The notes under the pieces: model-generated
What the model saw: only the letters and a program-made list of their open reading frames with translations
The model's database searches: none
Told to the model about the DNA's origin: nothing
Translations under genes and position numbers: made by a program
Shown here: positions 17,064 to 26,244 of the stretch, one piece after another
How positions within the stretch are numbered: position 1 is the stretch's first letter
Layout of the letters: every line of letters begins with the position of its first letter
Origin: Metarhizobium sp964253915
GTDB taxonomy: Bacteria; Pseudomonadota; Alphaproteobacteria; Rhizobiales; Rhizobiaceae
Direction of reading: 5' to 3'
DNA: 64,000 nucleotides
NCBI RefSeq assembly: GCF_964253915.1
Contig: NZ_CAXUSG020000007.1
Span: forward strand, 255,363-319,362

Positions 17064-19031
17064 ATGTCGACAGGCAACATTCAGAAAACATTGTCCGTGC
17101 GCCAGCGCCTGCTGTCGCTCAGCGTCGCGGCGATCATCGGTTTCGGCTCCGTGGTTGCTGTGGGCTGGTATCAGAACAGCGTGGTCAAGACCGCCCTCGA
17201 CCGCGCCAACACCATCCAGACGAGCGTCGGCATCGTCAACGAAATGCGGACCGCCAATCTCGATCTCGTGCTGGCAGCGATGGATACGATCATCGACCGC
17301 GACGAGAAGGCGATCCAGCCGGAGCGGCTGCAGACCATCCAGTCTTCGATCAAGAGCCTTTCCGACGGCCAGCAGATCCTGCGCGACCTCGCAGCGGAAC
17401 TCGGCGCAAGCTCGATCGTCGGCAGCTTTGATGCCGATCTCAAGGAATTGCAGCAGGCCATCGCCGTCGACCTGAAATCCATGGTCGAAAAGGGTGCGCC
17501 CGTCGAGGAATACGGCAAGCTCGACGATGTGGTCGACGGCGCCGGCGCACGCATGGGCGCCGCCCTGAAGACCCTGTCCAACGACGGCGGCAAGTTGGTC
17601 ACCGCAAGTGTTGCCGAAGCCAAGGCCACCTCGAGTTCGGCGCTGATCTACCAGCTGGCCTTCGGCCTGATCGCCCTCCTGACCATGACGGCACTGCAGA
17701 AATACCATGGCGGATCGTTACGTCGCGGCATCTCTGCCGTACGCGAGAGCATGCAGCACATCGTCGACGGCGATACGGCACGGCCGGTTTCGGAAACCAG
17801 CCGCGGCGACGAAATCGGCGACATGGCGCGCGCAACCGAAGTGTTCCGCCTGGCAGCCGTCGAAAAGCTGTCGCTGGAGCAGCAGGCGGACAACAACCGC
17901 CGCCGCGACGAGACCGAGCAGAAGAGCCGCGAAACCGACAGACTTGCGGAAGAAAAAGCCATCAAGGCAGTCGTCGATGCGCTGGCACATGCGCTGACCC
18001 GCCTTTCGGAAGGTGATGTCACCGTCACCATCGACAACCCGTTCCGCAACGATTTCGAACAGCTGCGCGCCGACTTCAACCGCACGACGGCGCGCCTGCG
18101 GCAGGTGCTGACCGAAATCCGCGAAAACGGCACCTCGATCGAGGCCAACAGCCGGCAGATGCGCTCCTCCGCCGACGATCTCGCCCGCCGCACCGAGCAG
18201 CAGGCCGCCTCGCTGGAGGAAACCTCCGCCGCGCTCGATCAGATCACCGCCACCGTTCGCAGCGCCACGCAGCGCGCCGAAGAAGCCAGCCACATGGTCG
18301 AGGAGACCAAGCGCAATTCGGAAAAATACGGCCAGATCGTCAGCGAGGCCATGGCCGCCATGGAGCGCATCGAGGATGCGTCGCGGGAAATCGGCAAGAT
18401 CATCAACGCCATCGACGAAATCGCCTTCCAGACAAACCTGCTGGCCCTCAACGCCGGCGTCGAGGCAGCCCGCGCTGGTGAAGCCGGCAAGGGCTTTGCC
18501 GTCGTCGCCCAGGAAGTGCGCGAGCTTGCCGGCCGTGCCGCAACGGCGGCCAAGGACATCAAGACACTGGTCAGCAAATCCAGCAGCGAAGTCGCCAGCG
18601 GCGTGGAGCTGGTTACCGCCACCGGCGAGGCGCTCAACAAGATGGGCGAGAACGTCCTGCGCATCAACGACCACGTCCAGTCGATCGTCACTTCCGCACG
18701 CGAACAATCCGTCGGGCTTTCGGAAATCAACACCGCCGTCAGCCAGATGGACCAGGCGACGCAAAAGAATGCCGCCATGGTCGAAGAGACCAACGCCGCC
18801 AGCCACACGCTGGCCAGCGATGCGGAAAATCTGGCCAACCTGATCGGCCAGTTCAATATCGGCGGCGGAGCTTCCGCCGCGCAGATGCCGCGATCGGCCA
18901 CCGCCGCCTCGCGTCCGACACCGTCCCCCGCAAAGGCCCTGATCAGCCGGGTTGCGGGAACTTTCAGCAACGGCAACGCCGCCCGCAAGCCTGCGCCTGC
19001 GGCGGTCAGCGAAGAATGGGAAGAGTTCTGA
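17064..19031 (+). CDS. Methyl-accepting chemotaxis protein
   Basis: A 655-residue inner-membrane chemoreceptor. TM1 is at about 14-34, a helical periplasmic sensor at 35-190, TM2 at 191-210, HAMP at about 212-265, a second HAMP-like stretch near 300-350, and the cytoplasmic signalling domain follows with the hairpin tip NLLALNAGVEAARAGEAGKG at about 457-476. The C-terminus ends EEWEEF, which fits the xWxxF pattern that tethers CheR/CheB. cheW begins 2 bases after the stop, so receptor and coupling protein are co-expressed. The ligand cannot be told from sequence. Confidence 0.95.
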   Translation: MSTGNIQKTLSVRQRLLSLSVAAIIGFGSVVAVGWYQNSVVKTALDRANTIQTSVGIVNEMRTANLDLVLAAMDTIIDRDEKAIQPERLQTIQSSIKSLSDGQQILRDLAAELGASSIVGSFDADLKELQQAIAVDLKSMVEKGAPVEEYGKLDDVVDGAGARMGAALKTLSNDGGKLVTASVAEAKATSSSALIYQLAFGLIALLTMTALQKYHGGSLRRGISAVRESMQHIVDGDTARPVSETSRGDEIGDMARATEVFRLAAVEKLSLEQQADNNRRRDETEQKSRETDRLAEEKAIKAVVDALAHALTRLSEGDVTVTIDNPFRNDFEQLRADFNRTTARLRQVLTEIRENGTSIEANSRQMRSSADDLARRTEQQAASLEETSAALDQITATVRSATQRAEEASHMVEETKRNSEKYGQIVSEAMAAMERIEDASREIGKIINAIDEIAFQTNLLALNAGVEAARAGEAGKGFAVVAQEVRELAGRAATAAKDIKTLVSKSSSEVASGVELVTATGEALNKMGENVLRINDHVQSIVTSAREQSVGLSEINTAVSQMDQATQKNAAMVEETNAASHTLASDAENLANLIGQFNIGGGASAAQMPRSATAASRPTPSPAKALISRVAGTFSNGNAARKPAPAAVSEEWEEF

Positions 19032-19033
19032 TC

Positions 19034-19498
19034 ATGTCCAACGCCATCAAGCAGTCGGGAGCTTATCTCGAAATCGTTTCCTTCCACCTCGGCGACCAGG
19101 AATTCTGCATCGACATCATGGCCATCCGCGAAATCCGCGGCTGGGCTCCGGTGACGCCGATGCCGCATACCCCGCCCTACGTGCTCGGCCTCATCAACCT
19201 GCGCGGCGCGGTGATCCCGGTCATCGATATGGCCTGCCGCCTCGGCATGAAGATGACCGAGCCGTCCGAGCGTTCGGCGATCATCGTCACCGACATCGCC
19301 GGCAAGCTCGTTGGCCTGCTGGTCGAACAGGTTTCCGACATGATGACCATCCGCAGCGAAGACCTGCAGCCGGCGCCGGAGATCATTCCGGAAGCCCAGC
19401 GCGCCTTCTGCCGTGGCATCGTCGCCCTGGAAAAGACCATGGTCTGCTTCCTCAACCTCGACACGGTCATCGCCGACGAGTTGGCGCAAGCCGCTTAA
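19034..19498 (+). CDS. cheW: Chemotaxis coupling protein CheW
   Basis: A 154-residue CheW that links chemoreceptors to the kinase CheA. It is a single SH3-like CheW domain with the signature VLGLINLRGAVIPVIDM (about 54-70) and the later VGLLVEQVSDM. The ATG at 19034 has GGGAAGAG upstream, inside the receptor gene. Other che genes are absent from this window, so this is a satellite receptor-CheW pair rather than the main chemotaxis operon. Confidence 0.96.
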   Translation: MSNAIKQSGAYLEIVSFHLGDQEFCIDIMAIREIRGWAPVTPMPHTPPYVLGLINLRGAVIPVIDMACRLGMKMTEPSERSAIIVTDIAGKLVGLLVEQVSDMMTIRSEDLQPAPEIIPEAQRAFCRGIVALEKTMVCFLNLDTVIADELAQAA

Positions 19499-19527
19499 AA
19501 AAGCCTTCCTGCAGACCTTCCCGGTCA

Positions 19528-19552
19528 GCCGCCTCGTCATTGACGGGGCGGC
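19528..19552 (+). terminator. Hairpin downstream of cheW
   Basis: GCCGCCTCGTC (19528-19538), loop ATT, GACGGGGCGGC (19542-19552): 11 bp with one T-G pair. No T-run follows, so it may protect the 3' end or act as an inefficient terminator between cheW and the next gene. Confidence 0.4.
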
Positions 19553-19674
19553 CGAAGGCGTTTGCGGGGCAGGCATGCCCAAATTCCTTGCCAATTCGTT
19601 AAGATCCACGGAACGATTTCCCGTTCCGCGCGTTTCATCGAGTGATTTCGCTCGAACCGGCAAGGACCACGGTC

Positions 19675-20061
19675 ATGAGGACCCGTATCTATGCAGCGCT
19701 TTCCGTTTTTCTCACCCTCTCGGTCGCCGCTGGAACCGTTCACGCGGCAGATCCCAAGGGGCCGAGGCTGGGTACGCCGGCCGTGGACCAGACCATACCG
19801 GGCACTGACGACATGACGACGGGCTCGATCGCGCCGGCCGTTTTCAGCGTCGTCTTCGTCGCCGATCTCGACCGGACGGACCCCACGCGCCGCATGATCG
19901 AGCAGCAGGCGAGAAACCTCGTGGAGGTCAACAGGGTGCGCAAGGTGCTTGCTGACGATCCCTCCGCCGTGGCGCAACTGCGCGACCAGCATATCGACGA
20001 GGCAAACATCATAGCCGTCGGCCAGGATGTGGACGGTTCGAATGTGTTTTATGTCGAATAG
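19675..20061 (+). CDS. Small secreted protein of unknown function
   Basis: A 128-residue protein with a clear signal peptide (MRTRIYAALSVFLTLSVAAG, cleavage after VHA at about residue 24). The mature part is about 100 residues: a polar linker containing DDMTTGSIAPA, a short beta-like segment FSVVFVADLD, and a C-terminal helix-rich part. I do not recognise a family. AAGGA lies 9 bases before the ATG at 19675. Codon use matches neighbours, and the signal peptide makes it a real gene rather than a chance frame. Confidence 0.72.
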   Translation: MRTRIYAALSVFLTLSVAAGTVHAADPKGPRLGTPAVDQTIPGTDDMTTGSIAPAVFSVVFVADLDRTDPTRRMIEQQARNLVEVNRVRKVLADDPSAVAQLRDQHIDEANIIAVGQDVDGSNVFYVE

Positions 20062-20073
20062 CAAAGACACATG

Positions 20074-20097
20074 CCCCGGACGCGCAAGCGTCCAGGG
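20074..20097 (+). terminator. Weak terminator-like hairpin
   Basis: CCCCGGACGC (20074-20083), loop GCAA, GCGTCCAGGG (20088-20097), one mismatch, 12 bases after the stop of the small secreted protein gene. No T-run follows. The rest of the 248-base gap to creA shows nothing I can name. Confidence 0.4.
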
Positions 20098-20309
20098 CTG
20101 TGATTGGAACTGACGGATGGGGTTGAACCACCAGGCCAATAGGGCAAGACAAGGAACAAGCCGCGAAAACAAACAACTTTAGCACGACATGCCGGTGTCC
20201 ACTTGCAGTCTGCAACAGTATGGATTGCAGGAAAAGGACAGCCGCGATGAAAAATCCGTGATATCGCAATAACAGCGCGACCATTTTTGGTTCGAATGGT
20301 CGAGAGCCT

Positions 20310-20801
20310 TTACGGCTTGCCGTTTTTCCATTCCACCGGCTGATTGTAGAGCGGTATGGTCGAGATCGCCATCTTGGCGGAGCCATCCGTCAGTTCGCGC
20401 GTGTGAACGAGATAGATCAGCGTGTCGTTCGCTTTGTCGTAGATGCGGTTGACGACCAGCGACTTCCAGATCAGCGACATGCCCTCGCGAAACACCTCCT
20501 CGCCATCCTTGGACAGGTCGATGTCGCCGATGGCGATCGGCCCCGTCTGGCGGCAAGCGATGGAATTGTTGGAAGGATCTTCGAACCAGTTGCCGTTCTT
20601 GAGCCGGTCGATGATACCGCGTTCGAAATAGGTGACATGGCATGTCACCCCGGAGATTTTCGGGTCCGCCATCGCCTCGACGATGATGTCGTTGCCGATC
20701 CAGTCGACACCGACCTCCCCCACCACTTCGGCGCGGATGGGAAGTGCAAGGCAAAACAGCGAAACGAGCGCGACGGCAGCGCGGCGAAAAACGAACCCCA
20801 T
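20310..20801 (-). CDS. creA: CreA family protein
   Basis: A 163-residue exported protein of the CreA family (COG3045), of unknown biochemical role. It has a signal peptide (residues 1-24, cleavage at IRA/E) and the conserved segments VDWIGNDIIVEA, GVTCHVTYFERG, DPSNNSIACRQTGPI and KSLVVNRIYDK. The start at 20801 was chosen because AGGAGGGG (minus-strand reading of 20810-20817) sits 8 bases upstream; a 20-codon extension lacks one. In E. coli creA sits with the creBCD regulon, but here it is alone. Confidence 0.92.
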   Translation of the reverse strand: MGFVFRRAAVALVSLFCLALPIRAEVVGEVGVDWIGNDIIVEAMADPKISGVTCHVTYFERGIIDRLKNGNWFEDPSNNSIACRQTGPIAIGDIDLSKDGEEVFREGMSLIWKSLVVNRIYDKANDTLIYLVHTRELTDGSAKMAISTIPLYNQPVEWKNGKP

Positions 20802-20908
20802 GAGCACGGCCCCTCCTGATCGGTGACGCCCTGTAGATAGGTGTGGGGCACGGCAATGCAAGGCGTCGCACCGCCCGAGACGGTCGCGGACGGAATGAGC
20901 GTCTGCCG

Positions 20909-21040
20909 CCTGCCCCCTTCTCTCCCGCGGGGGGAAGGTCCCGGCAGGGGGATGAGGGGGTTGCCACGAGGGAAGGTCCTGCCGTGTAGCGCCCCCTCAT
21001 CCGACCCTTCGGGCCACCTTCTCCCCGCTGGGGAGAAGGG
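20909..21040. repeat. Rhizobial intergenic mosaic-type palindromic repeat
   Basis: A GC-rich element of about 130 bases between creA and ligA. It contains an outer inverted pair GATGAGGGGG (20951-20960) / CCCCCTCATC (20992-21001) and a perfect 10-bp hairpin CCTTCTCCCC-GCT-GGGGAGAAGG (21017-21039). The CCCTTCGGGCCACCTTCTCC sequence is typical of RIME-like elements dispersed in Rhizobium and Mesorhizobium. It may also serve as the stop of the long ftsZ-to-ligA transcript. Confidence 0.82.
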
Positions 21041-21050
21041 TGAACGTCCC

Positions 21051-23207
21051 TCAGCCGCCGATCAAGGCCAGCCACTCGTCCTCGTCCATTGTCTGGATGC
21101 CGAGTTCCGCTGCCTTGGCAAGCTTGGAACCGGCGCCCGGCCCCGCGACGAGAATGTCCGTCTTCTTCGACACCGAACCAGCCACCTTTGCGCCCAAGCG
21201 CTCAGCATTGGCTTTCGCCTCTTCCCGCGTCATCTTTTCCAGTGAACCGGTGAAGACCACCGTCTTGCCGGTAACCGGGCTACCCGTCGCGGCAGGCTGT
21301 TCCGCGGCCTGAGGCGTCACTTCGGCGATCAGCTTGCCGATCACCTCGGTGTTGCGCGGCTCCTTGAAGAATTCGACGATAGCGCGCGCCACCACCTCGC
21401 CGATGCCTTCGATGTTGTTGAGATCGTTCCAGGCATCGCCGCTGAAAACGGCCGCCTCGGCCATCGCCGCCTGCAGCGCCTCATAGCTACCGTAAGAGCG
21501 CGCCAGCAGTTTGGCGGTGGTTTCGCCGACATGACGGATGCCGAGCGCATAGATGAACCGGTGCAACGCAATGCTGCGGCGCTCATCGATCGCATCGTAG
21601 AGTTTGCGCACGCTGACCTTGCCGAAACCGTCGATGTTCTCGAGCTTGGTGAGCGAGGCCTCCTGCCGGCGCTTCAGCGTAAAAATGTCGGGAGCGGTGC
21701 GTATCGACAAAGCGGGGTCTTCCGCCTCGAAGAAGAAATCGACCTGTTTTGCACCCAGCCCCTCGATATCGAAGGCATTGCGCGAGACGAAATGTTTCAG
21801 ATGTTCCGTCGCCTGCGCCCGGCATACGAAACCGCCGGTGCAGCGCGTCACCGAATCGAGCTTGCCGGTCTTTTCGTTGCGCTCGCGCACCGCATGGCTG
21901 TCGCAGACCGGGCAACGCTTCGGGAACTCGTAACGCACGGCTTCCGCCGAACGCTTTTCCATCACCACATCGAGCACCTGCGGGATGACGTCGCCGGCGC
22001 GCTGGACGATGACGGTGTCGCCGATGCGGATATCATGGCCCTCTTCGCGGATGCGTTCGCCGCTGTTGCCGATGCCCTCGATGTAATCGGCATTGTGCAA
22101 TGTCGCATTGGTCACCACGACGCCGCCGACCGTCACCGGCGTCAGCCGCGCCACCGGCGTCATTGCCCCGGTGCGGCCGACCTGGATGTCGATGCCCTCG
22201 ACGGTGGTGAAGGCCTGTTCGGCCGGAAACTTGTGCGCCGTCGCCCAGCGCGGGCTGCGCGAGCGGAAGCCGAGACGCTCCTGCAGCGCCAGCTGGTCGA
22301 CCTTGTAGACGACACCGTCGATGTCGTAGTCGAGGCCCGGCCGGGCCAGCCCGATTTCGTGATAGTGCGCCAAAATGTCTTCGACGGAGCTGAGCCGCTT
22401 CATCATCGGGTTGACGGGAAAACCCCAGCTCTTGAACACCTCAACCATGCCGAACTGCGTATCCGCCGGCATCTCCGACATTTCGCCCCAGGCATAAGCG
22501 AAGAACCGCAGCTTGCGGCTCGCCGTCACCCTGGCATCGAGCTGACGTAAAGAACCGGCCGCCGTGTTGCGCGGGTTGACGTAGGTCTGCTTGCCTTCCG
22601 CAACCATCTGTTCGTTGAGCGCCAGGAAGTCGCTCTTTGCCATGTAGACCTCGCCACGAATTTCCACGACGTCAGGCGCGCCGGCCGGCAGGAGGTTGGG
22701 GATCTCGCGGATGGTCTTGATGTTTTCCGTGACGTTCTCACCCGTAGCGCCGTCGCCGCGGGTGGCGGCGTTCACCAGCCTGCCGCCCTCGTAGCGGATC
22801 GACATCGACAGCCCATCGATCTTCGGCTCGGCGGTAAAGGCAATCGAGCCATCCGGAAGCCTGCCGAGGAACCGATAGACGGAACCGATGAAATCGCGCA
22901 CGTCCTCGTCGGAAAACGTGTTGTCGAGCGACAGCATCGGCCGCGAATGGGTGATCGGCGCAAAGGTCGGCAACGGTGCGGCACCGACGTGCAGCGAAGG
23001 ACTGTCGGCCCGCAGAAGCTCCGGAAACCGCTGCTCGATCGCCTCGTTGCGGCGCTTCAGCCCATCATAGTCGGCATCGCTGATCTCCGGCGCATCCTTG
23101 CCGTGGTAGAGTTCGTCGTGATGGGCGATCTCTTTCGCCAGACGCTCCAGTTCGGCGGTGGCCTGTTCGAGCGTCAGGTCTGCGACGGCGATGGTTTCGG
23201 TCGGCAT
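21051..23207 (-). CDS. ligA: NAD-dependent DNA ligase
   Basis: Seals nicks in replication and repair using NAD. The 718-residue protein has the Ia domain, the adenylation domain with the active Lys129 in EPKIDG, an OB fold, a four-Cys zinc finger (CPVC ... CTGGFVC), helix-hairpin-helix repeats, and a C-terminal BRCT domain (about 640-718). Length and order match bacterial LigA. It is the last gene of the ftsZ-lpxC-bamD-recN-ligA series, separated from recN by 218 bases that hold a dispersed repeat, so it may also have its own promoter. Confidence 0.97.
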   Translation of the reverse strand: MPTETIAVADLTLEQATAELERLAKEIAHHDELYHGKDAPEISDADYDGLKRRNEAIEQRFPELLRADSPSLHVGAAPLPTFAPITHSRPMLSLDNTFSDEDVRDFIGSVYRFLGRLPDGSIAFTAEPKIDGLSMSIRYEGGRLVNAATRGDGATGENVTENIKTIREIPNLLPAGAPDVVEIRGEVYMAKSDFLALNEQMVAEGKQTYVNPRNTAAGSLRQLDARVTASRKLRFFAYAWGEMSEMPADTQFGMVEVFKSWGFPVNPMMKRLSSVEDILAHYHEIGLARPGLDYDIDGVVYKVDQLALQERLGFRSRSPRWATAHKFPAEQAFTTVEGIDIQVGRTGAMTPVARLTPVTVGGVVVTNATLHNADYIEGIGNSGERIREEGHDIRIGDTVIVQRAGDVIPQVLDVVMEKRSAEAVRYEFPKRCPVCDSHAVRERNEKTGKLDSVTRCTGGFVCRAQATEHLKHFVSRNAFDIEGLGAKQVDFFFEAEDPALSIRTAPDIFTLKRRQEASLTKLENIDGFGKVSVRKLYDAIDERRSIALHRFIYALGIRHVGETTAKLLARSYGSYEALQAAMAEAAVFSGDAWNDLNNIEGIGEVVARAIVEFFKEPRNTEVIGKLIAEVTPQAAEQPAATGSPVTGKTVVFTGSLEKMTREEAKANAERLGAKVAGSVSKKTDILVAGPGAGSKLAKAAELGIQTMDEDEWLALIGG

Positions 23208-23240
23208 GGGGTCTCACTCCGGACAATCTGGAACGGTTTT

Positions 23241-23342
23241 AGAGCAATTCCAGCAAAAGTGCGAAGCGGTTTTGCGACCGGAATTGCGTCAAAACAGAGG
23301 GCTGGAGCATTTTCGCGATTCGGAGAAAAGCGGAAGTGCTCT
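23241..23342 (+). repeat. Dispersed repeat, copy B (long form)
   Basis: A 102-base element bounded by AGAGCA (23241-23246) and its inverse TGCTCT (23337-23342). It starts AGAGCAATTCCAGCAAAAGT and ends CGGAGAAAAGCGGAAGTGCT. The central part (about 23270-23305) is absent from the short copy at 35607. It fills the recN-ligA gap; the bases after it up to the recN stop show no other feature. Confidence 0.82.
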
Positions 23343-23425
23343 CGTGCAAAATTCTGCGATTGAAAGAGAGGCGGCCGGGATTTGCACGGCCATGCACCGG
23401 TCGGAAATCCTGGCAAGCAATCAGC

Positions 23426-25099
23426 CTAGCCGCCACCCGAAAGCAGGCGTTTTGCCGCCGCCCTCGCCTCATCGGTCACCGAAGCGCCGGCCAGCATGCG
23501 GGCGATCTCTTCGGTGCGATCCGAAGGCGCCATGGTGGCGACGCGGGTGGCGATCTTGTCGGAATTGCCGCCGGCCGGTCCCTTGGAAATTAGGAAATGC
23601 GTGGCGGCGCGAGCCGCGACCTGCGGCGCATGCGTGACCGAAAGAACCTGCACCCGGGCGGAAAGCCGCTTCAGCCGCTGGCCGATGGCATCCGCCACAG
23701 CGCCGCCGACGCCGGTGTCGATTTCGTCGAAGACGAGCGTCGGCGCCGAGCCGCGATCGGCAAGCGCCACCTTCAGCGCCAGCAGGAAACGTGACAGTTC
23801 GCCACCCGACGCCACTTTCATGATCGGCCCGGGGCGTGTGCCCGGATTGGTCTGGACATGGAACTCGACAACGTCGATGCCGTCGGCCGTGCCCTCGTCC
23901 GGATCGGTGGTGATCTCGACCATGAAGCGCGCCCGCTCCAGCTTCAACGCCGGCAGTTCGGCCATGACAGCGGCTGCAAGCGCATCCGCCGCATGGCGGC
24001 GCTTGTCGGAAAGCGCGCGTGCCGCAGCGTCGAAAACCTGCTTCGCCTCGTCCAGCAATTTGTCCAGCTGTGCCAGACGTTCCTCGCCGGCATCGAGCTC
24101 GGCAAGGTCGGCGATCATCTTTACGGCAAGCGCCGGCAGGTCGGTGACGGGAACGGCATATTTGCGTGATGCCGCCCGCAGGGAAAACAGCCGCTCCTCG
24201 ACGCGCTCGAGTTCCCGCGGATCGAATTCGGTGCGGCGCAGAGCGGCCTCGACTTCCATCTGGGCATTGGAAAGCTGGTCCAGCGCCGCATCGAGCAGCG
24301 CGACCGTCTCTTCCAGCAGGCCGGGCGCCTCGTGGCTCTTGCGCTCCAGACGCCGCACCAGCGAGGCGATGTGCGGTACCGGCGAGGCGTTGCCGTTCAG
24401 GAATTCGCTGGCTTCGGAAATGTCGCCGGCAATACGCTCGGATTTCTGCATCCGGGTGCGGCGTTCGGCAAGCTCTTCCTCCTCGCCGTCCTTCGGCGAG
24501 AGCACCTCCAGCTCCTCGACCGAAGAGCGCAGGTAGTCCGCCTCACGCGCCGCGTTTTCCACCTTCTCGCGGTGTTTTCGCAGGCTGCGTTCGGCTTCCT
24601 TCCAGCTGCGGTAGAGGCCGGCAACCGCCACGGCCTCCTCGCTCAGGCCGGCGAAGGCATCGAGAAGAATACGGTGGGCATTGGTATCCACCAGCGCGCG
24701 GTCGTCGTGCTGGCCATGGATTTCCACCAGCATCTGGCCGGCCTGGCGCATCAGCTGCACGCTGACGGGCTGGTCGTTGATATAGGCCTTGGTGCGCCCG
24801 TCCGCCGATTGCTGGCGCCGGAAAATCAGGTCGCCGTCGTCGTCAAAACCGTTTTCCCGCACCAGCTTGCGGGCCGCGTGATCCGCCGGCACGTCGAATA
24901 CGGCCGTGACCTGGCCCTTGTCTTCGCCATGGCGGACAAGGCCGCCATCACCACGGCCGCCGAGCGCCAGCGACAGGCTGTCGAGCAGGATGGATTTGCC
25001 GGCGCCGGTTTCGCCGGTCAGCACGGACAGTCCCGTTTCGAAGGCCAGATCCAGCCGTTCGATCAAGACGATATCGCGGATCGACAACTGAACGAGCAT
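23426..25099 (-). CDS. recN: DNA repair protein RecN
   Basis: SMC-like ATPase that gathers double-strand breaks for recombination. The 557 residues have Walker A GETGAGKS (29-36) near the N-terminus, coiled-coil stretches (about 160-230 and 300-370), and the C-terminal ABC half with the signature SGGELSRFLLALK, Walker B LVFDEIDTGVGG, and SVTHAPQVA. It follows bamD by 13 bases in the same direction. Usually SOS-regulated in gammaproteobacteria; I see no LexA box here because it is internal to an operon. Confidence 0.96.
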   Translation of the reverse strand: MLVQLSIRDIVLIERLDLAFETGLSVLTGETGAGKSILLDSLSLALGGRGDGGLVRHGEDKGQVTAVFDVPADHAARKLVRENGFDDDGDLIFRRQQSADGRTKAYINDQPVSVQLMRQAGQMLVEIHGQHDDRALVDTNAHRILLDAFAGLSEEAVAVAGLYRSWKEAERSLRKHREKVENAAREADYLRSSVEELEVLSPKDGEEEELAERRTRMQKSERIAGDISEASEFLNGNASPVPHIASLVRRLERKSHEAPGLLEETVALLDAALDQLSNAQMEVEAALRRTEFDPRELERVEERLFSLRAASRKYAVPVTDLPALAVKMIADLAELDAGEERLAQLDKLLDEAKQVFDAAARALSDKRRHAADALAAAVMAELPALKLERARFMVEITTDPDEGTADGIDVVEFHVQTNPGTRPGPIMKVASGGELSRFLLALKVALADRGSAPTLVFDEIDTGVGGAVADAIGQRLKRLSARVQVLSVTHAPQVAARAATHFLISKGPAGGNSDKIATRVATMAPSDRTEEIARMLAGASVTDEARAAAKRLLSGGG

Positions 25100-25112
25100 C
25101 GGCTTTCAGATC

Positions 25113-25958
25113 TCAGGTTCCAAGCAGAATGCGTTTGCCGGCACGCGCGATCCAGGAACCGCTGTTTTCACGCGGGGCAACGCCACCGCTCTGCAGCAGC
25201 TTGAAGCTGTCGGCATACCACTGGCTGTCCGGATAGTTGTGGCCGAGAACCGCGGCTGCGGTCTGCGCCTCCTGGACGATGCCCATGGCGTAATAGGCTT
25301 CGACCAGTCGCGCCAGCGCTTCTTCCACCTGGTTGGTGTTCGGGAACTGCTCGACGACGACGCGGAAGCGCGAAATTGCCGCCAGATATTCCTTGCGCTC
25401 CAGGTAGTAGCGGCCGATCTGCATTTCCTTGCCGGCCAGCTGGTCGCGGGCGAAACGGATCTTCGCCTGCGCGTCGTCGACATATTCCGACTTCGGATAG
25501 TCGTTGACGACCTTGAGCATAGCCTCGATGGTCTTGGCGGCGGCGCGCTGGTCCTGCGTCACGTCGACGATCTGCTTGGAATAAGCAAGACCGATCAGAT
25601 ACTGGACATAGGCGGCATCCTCGGAATGCGGGAACTGGTTCATGTAGCGCGTGCCGGCGGTCACCGCTTCGTCGTACTGCGTCTGGCGGTAGCGCACGAA
25701 GGTGGACATGACCAGCGCCTTACGCGACCAGTCGGTGAACGGATGCTCGCGGTCGATCGCATCGAACTTGCGGCCGGCTTCGTTGATGTTGCCGGCCTTG
25801 AGGTTGGCGAGACCCTGATTGTAGAGCACCTCAGGCGGATCGGTTTCGACGCCGAGCTTGGTGATGTCGATGTCGGGGTCCGTCTGGCACCCGGCCACGA
25901 GGGCCCCGGTGCCGACAAACAGCAAGGACGCGACCACAATTCTTGCTGCCTTCTTCAT
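25113..25958 (-). CDS. bamD: Outer-membrane assembly lipoprotein BamD
   Basis: Essential lipoprotein of the BAM complex that inserts beta-barrel proteins into the outer membrane. The 281-residue product has a lipoprotein signal ending VAGC (Cys at about 24) and five TPR repeats, including LYNQGLANLKAGNINEAGRK and YVQYLIGLAYSKQI. The ATG at 25958 places the lipobox at the normal distance; a 41-codon upstream extension would bury it. The 286-base leader to the lpxC terminator suggests a separate promoter for bamD-recN. Confidence 0.95.
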   Translation of the reverse strand: MKKAARIVVASLLFVGTGALVAGCQTDPDIDITKLGVETDPPEVLYNQGLANLKAGNINEAGRKFDAIDREHPFTDWSRKALVMSTFVRYRQTQYDEAVTAGTRYMNQFPHSEDAAYVQYLIGLAYSKQIVDVTQDQRAAAKTIEAMLKVVNDYPKSEYVDDAQAKIRFARDQLAGKEMQIGRYYLERKEYLAAISRFRVVVEQFPNTNQVEEALARLVEAYYAMGIVQEAQTAAAVLGHNYPDSQWYADSFKLLQSGGVAPRENSGSWIARAGKRILLGT

Positions 25959-26198
25959 TATCAAAGACCCCGCACTATCCATCTGGACAAATCCCACTTG
26001 TCGTCGCGACCACGAAACGCCGCCCCTTGCTGGCGTTTCTAGCCACAAAAGCATCTCAAGAGCAACGCAATGATGTGGCATTAACGCATTTTTATGGCAA
26101 AATCGATCTTCAAGTCATTTCTTCGCAAACCGCAAGGCCCGGAAAAGACTTGCGAATCAGAAACGATCTTCAAACAGCACGTCTCATTGCCGCAATGT

Positions 26199-26223
26199 AA
26201 AAGGCCGCCCCGAAGGACGGCCG
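26199..26223 (-). terminator. Rho-independent terminator of lpxC
   Basis: Read on the minus strand: GGCCGTCC, tetraloop TTCG, GGGCGGCC, then TTTTAC. The stem is 8 bp with one U-G pair. It lies just after the lpxC stop (26245), so most transcription from ftsZ/lpxC should end here, leaving bamD to its own promoter. Confidence 0.85.
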
Positions 26224-26244
26224 TTCAAAGAGCATTAAGGATGC

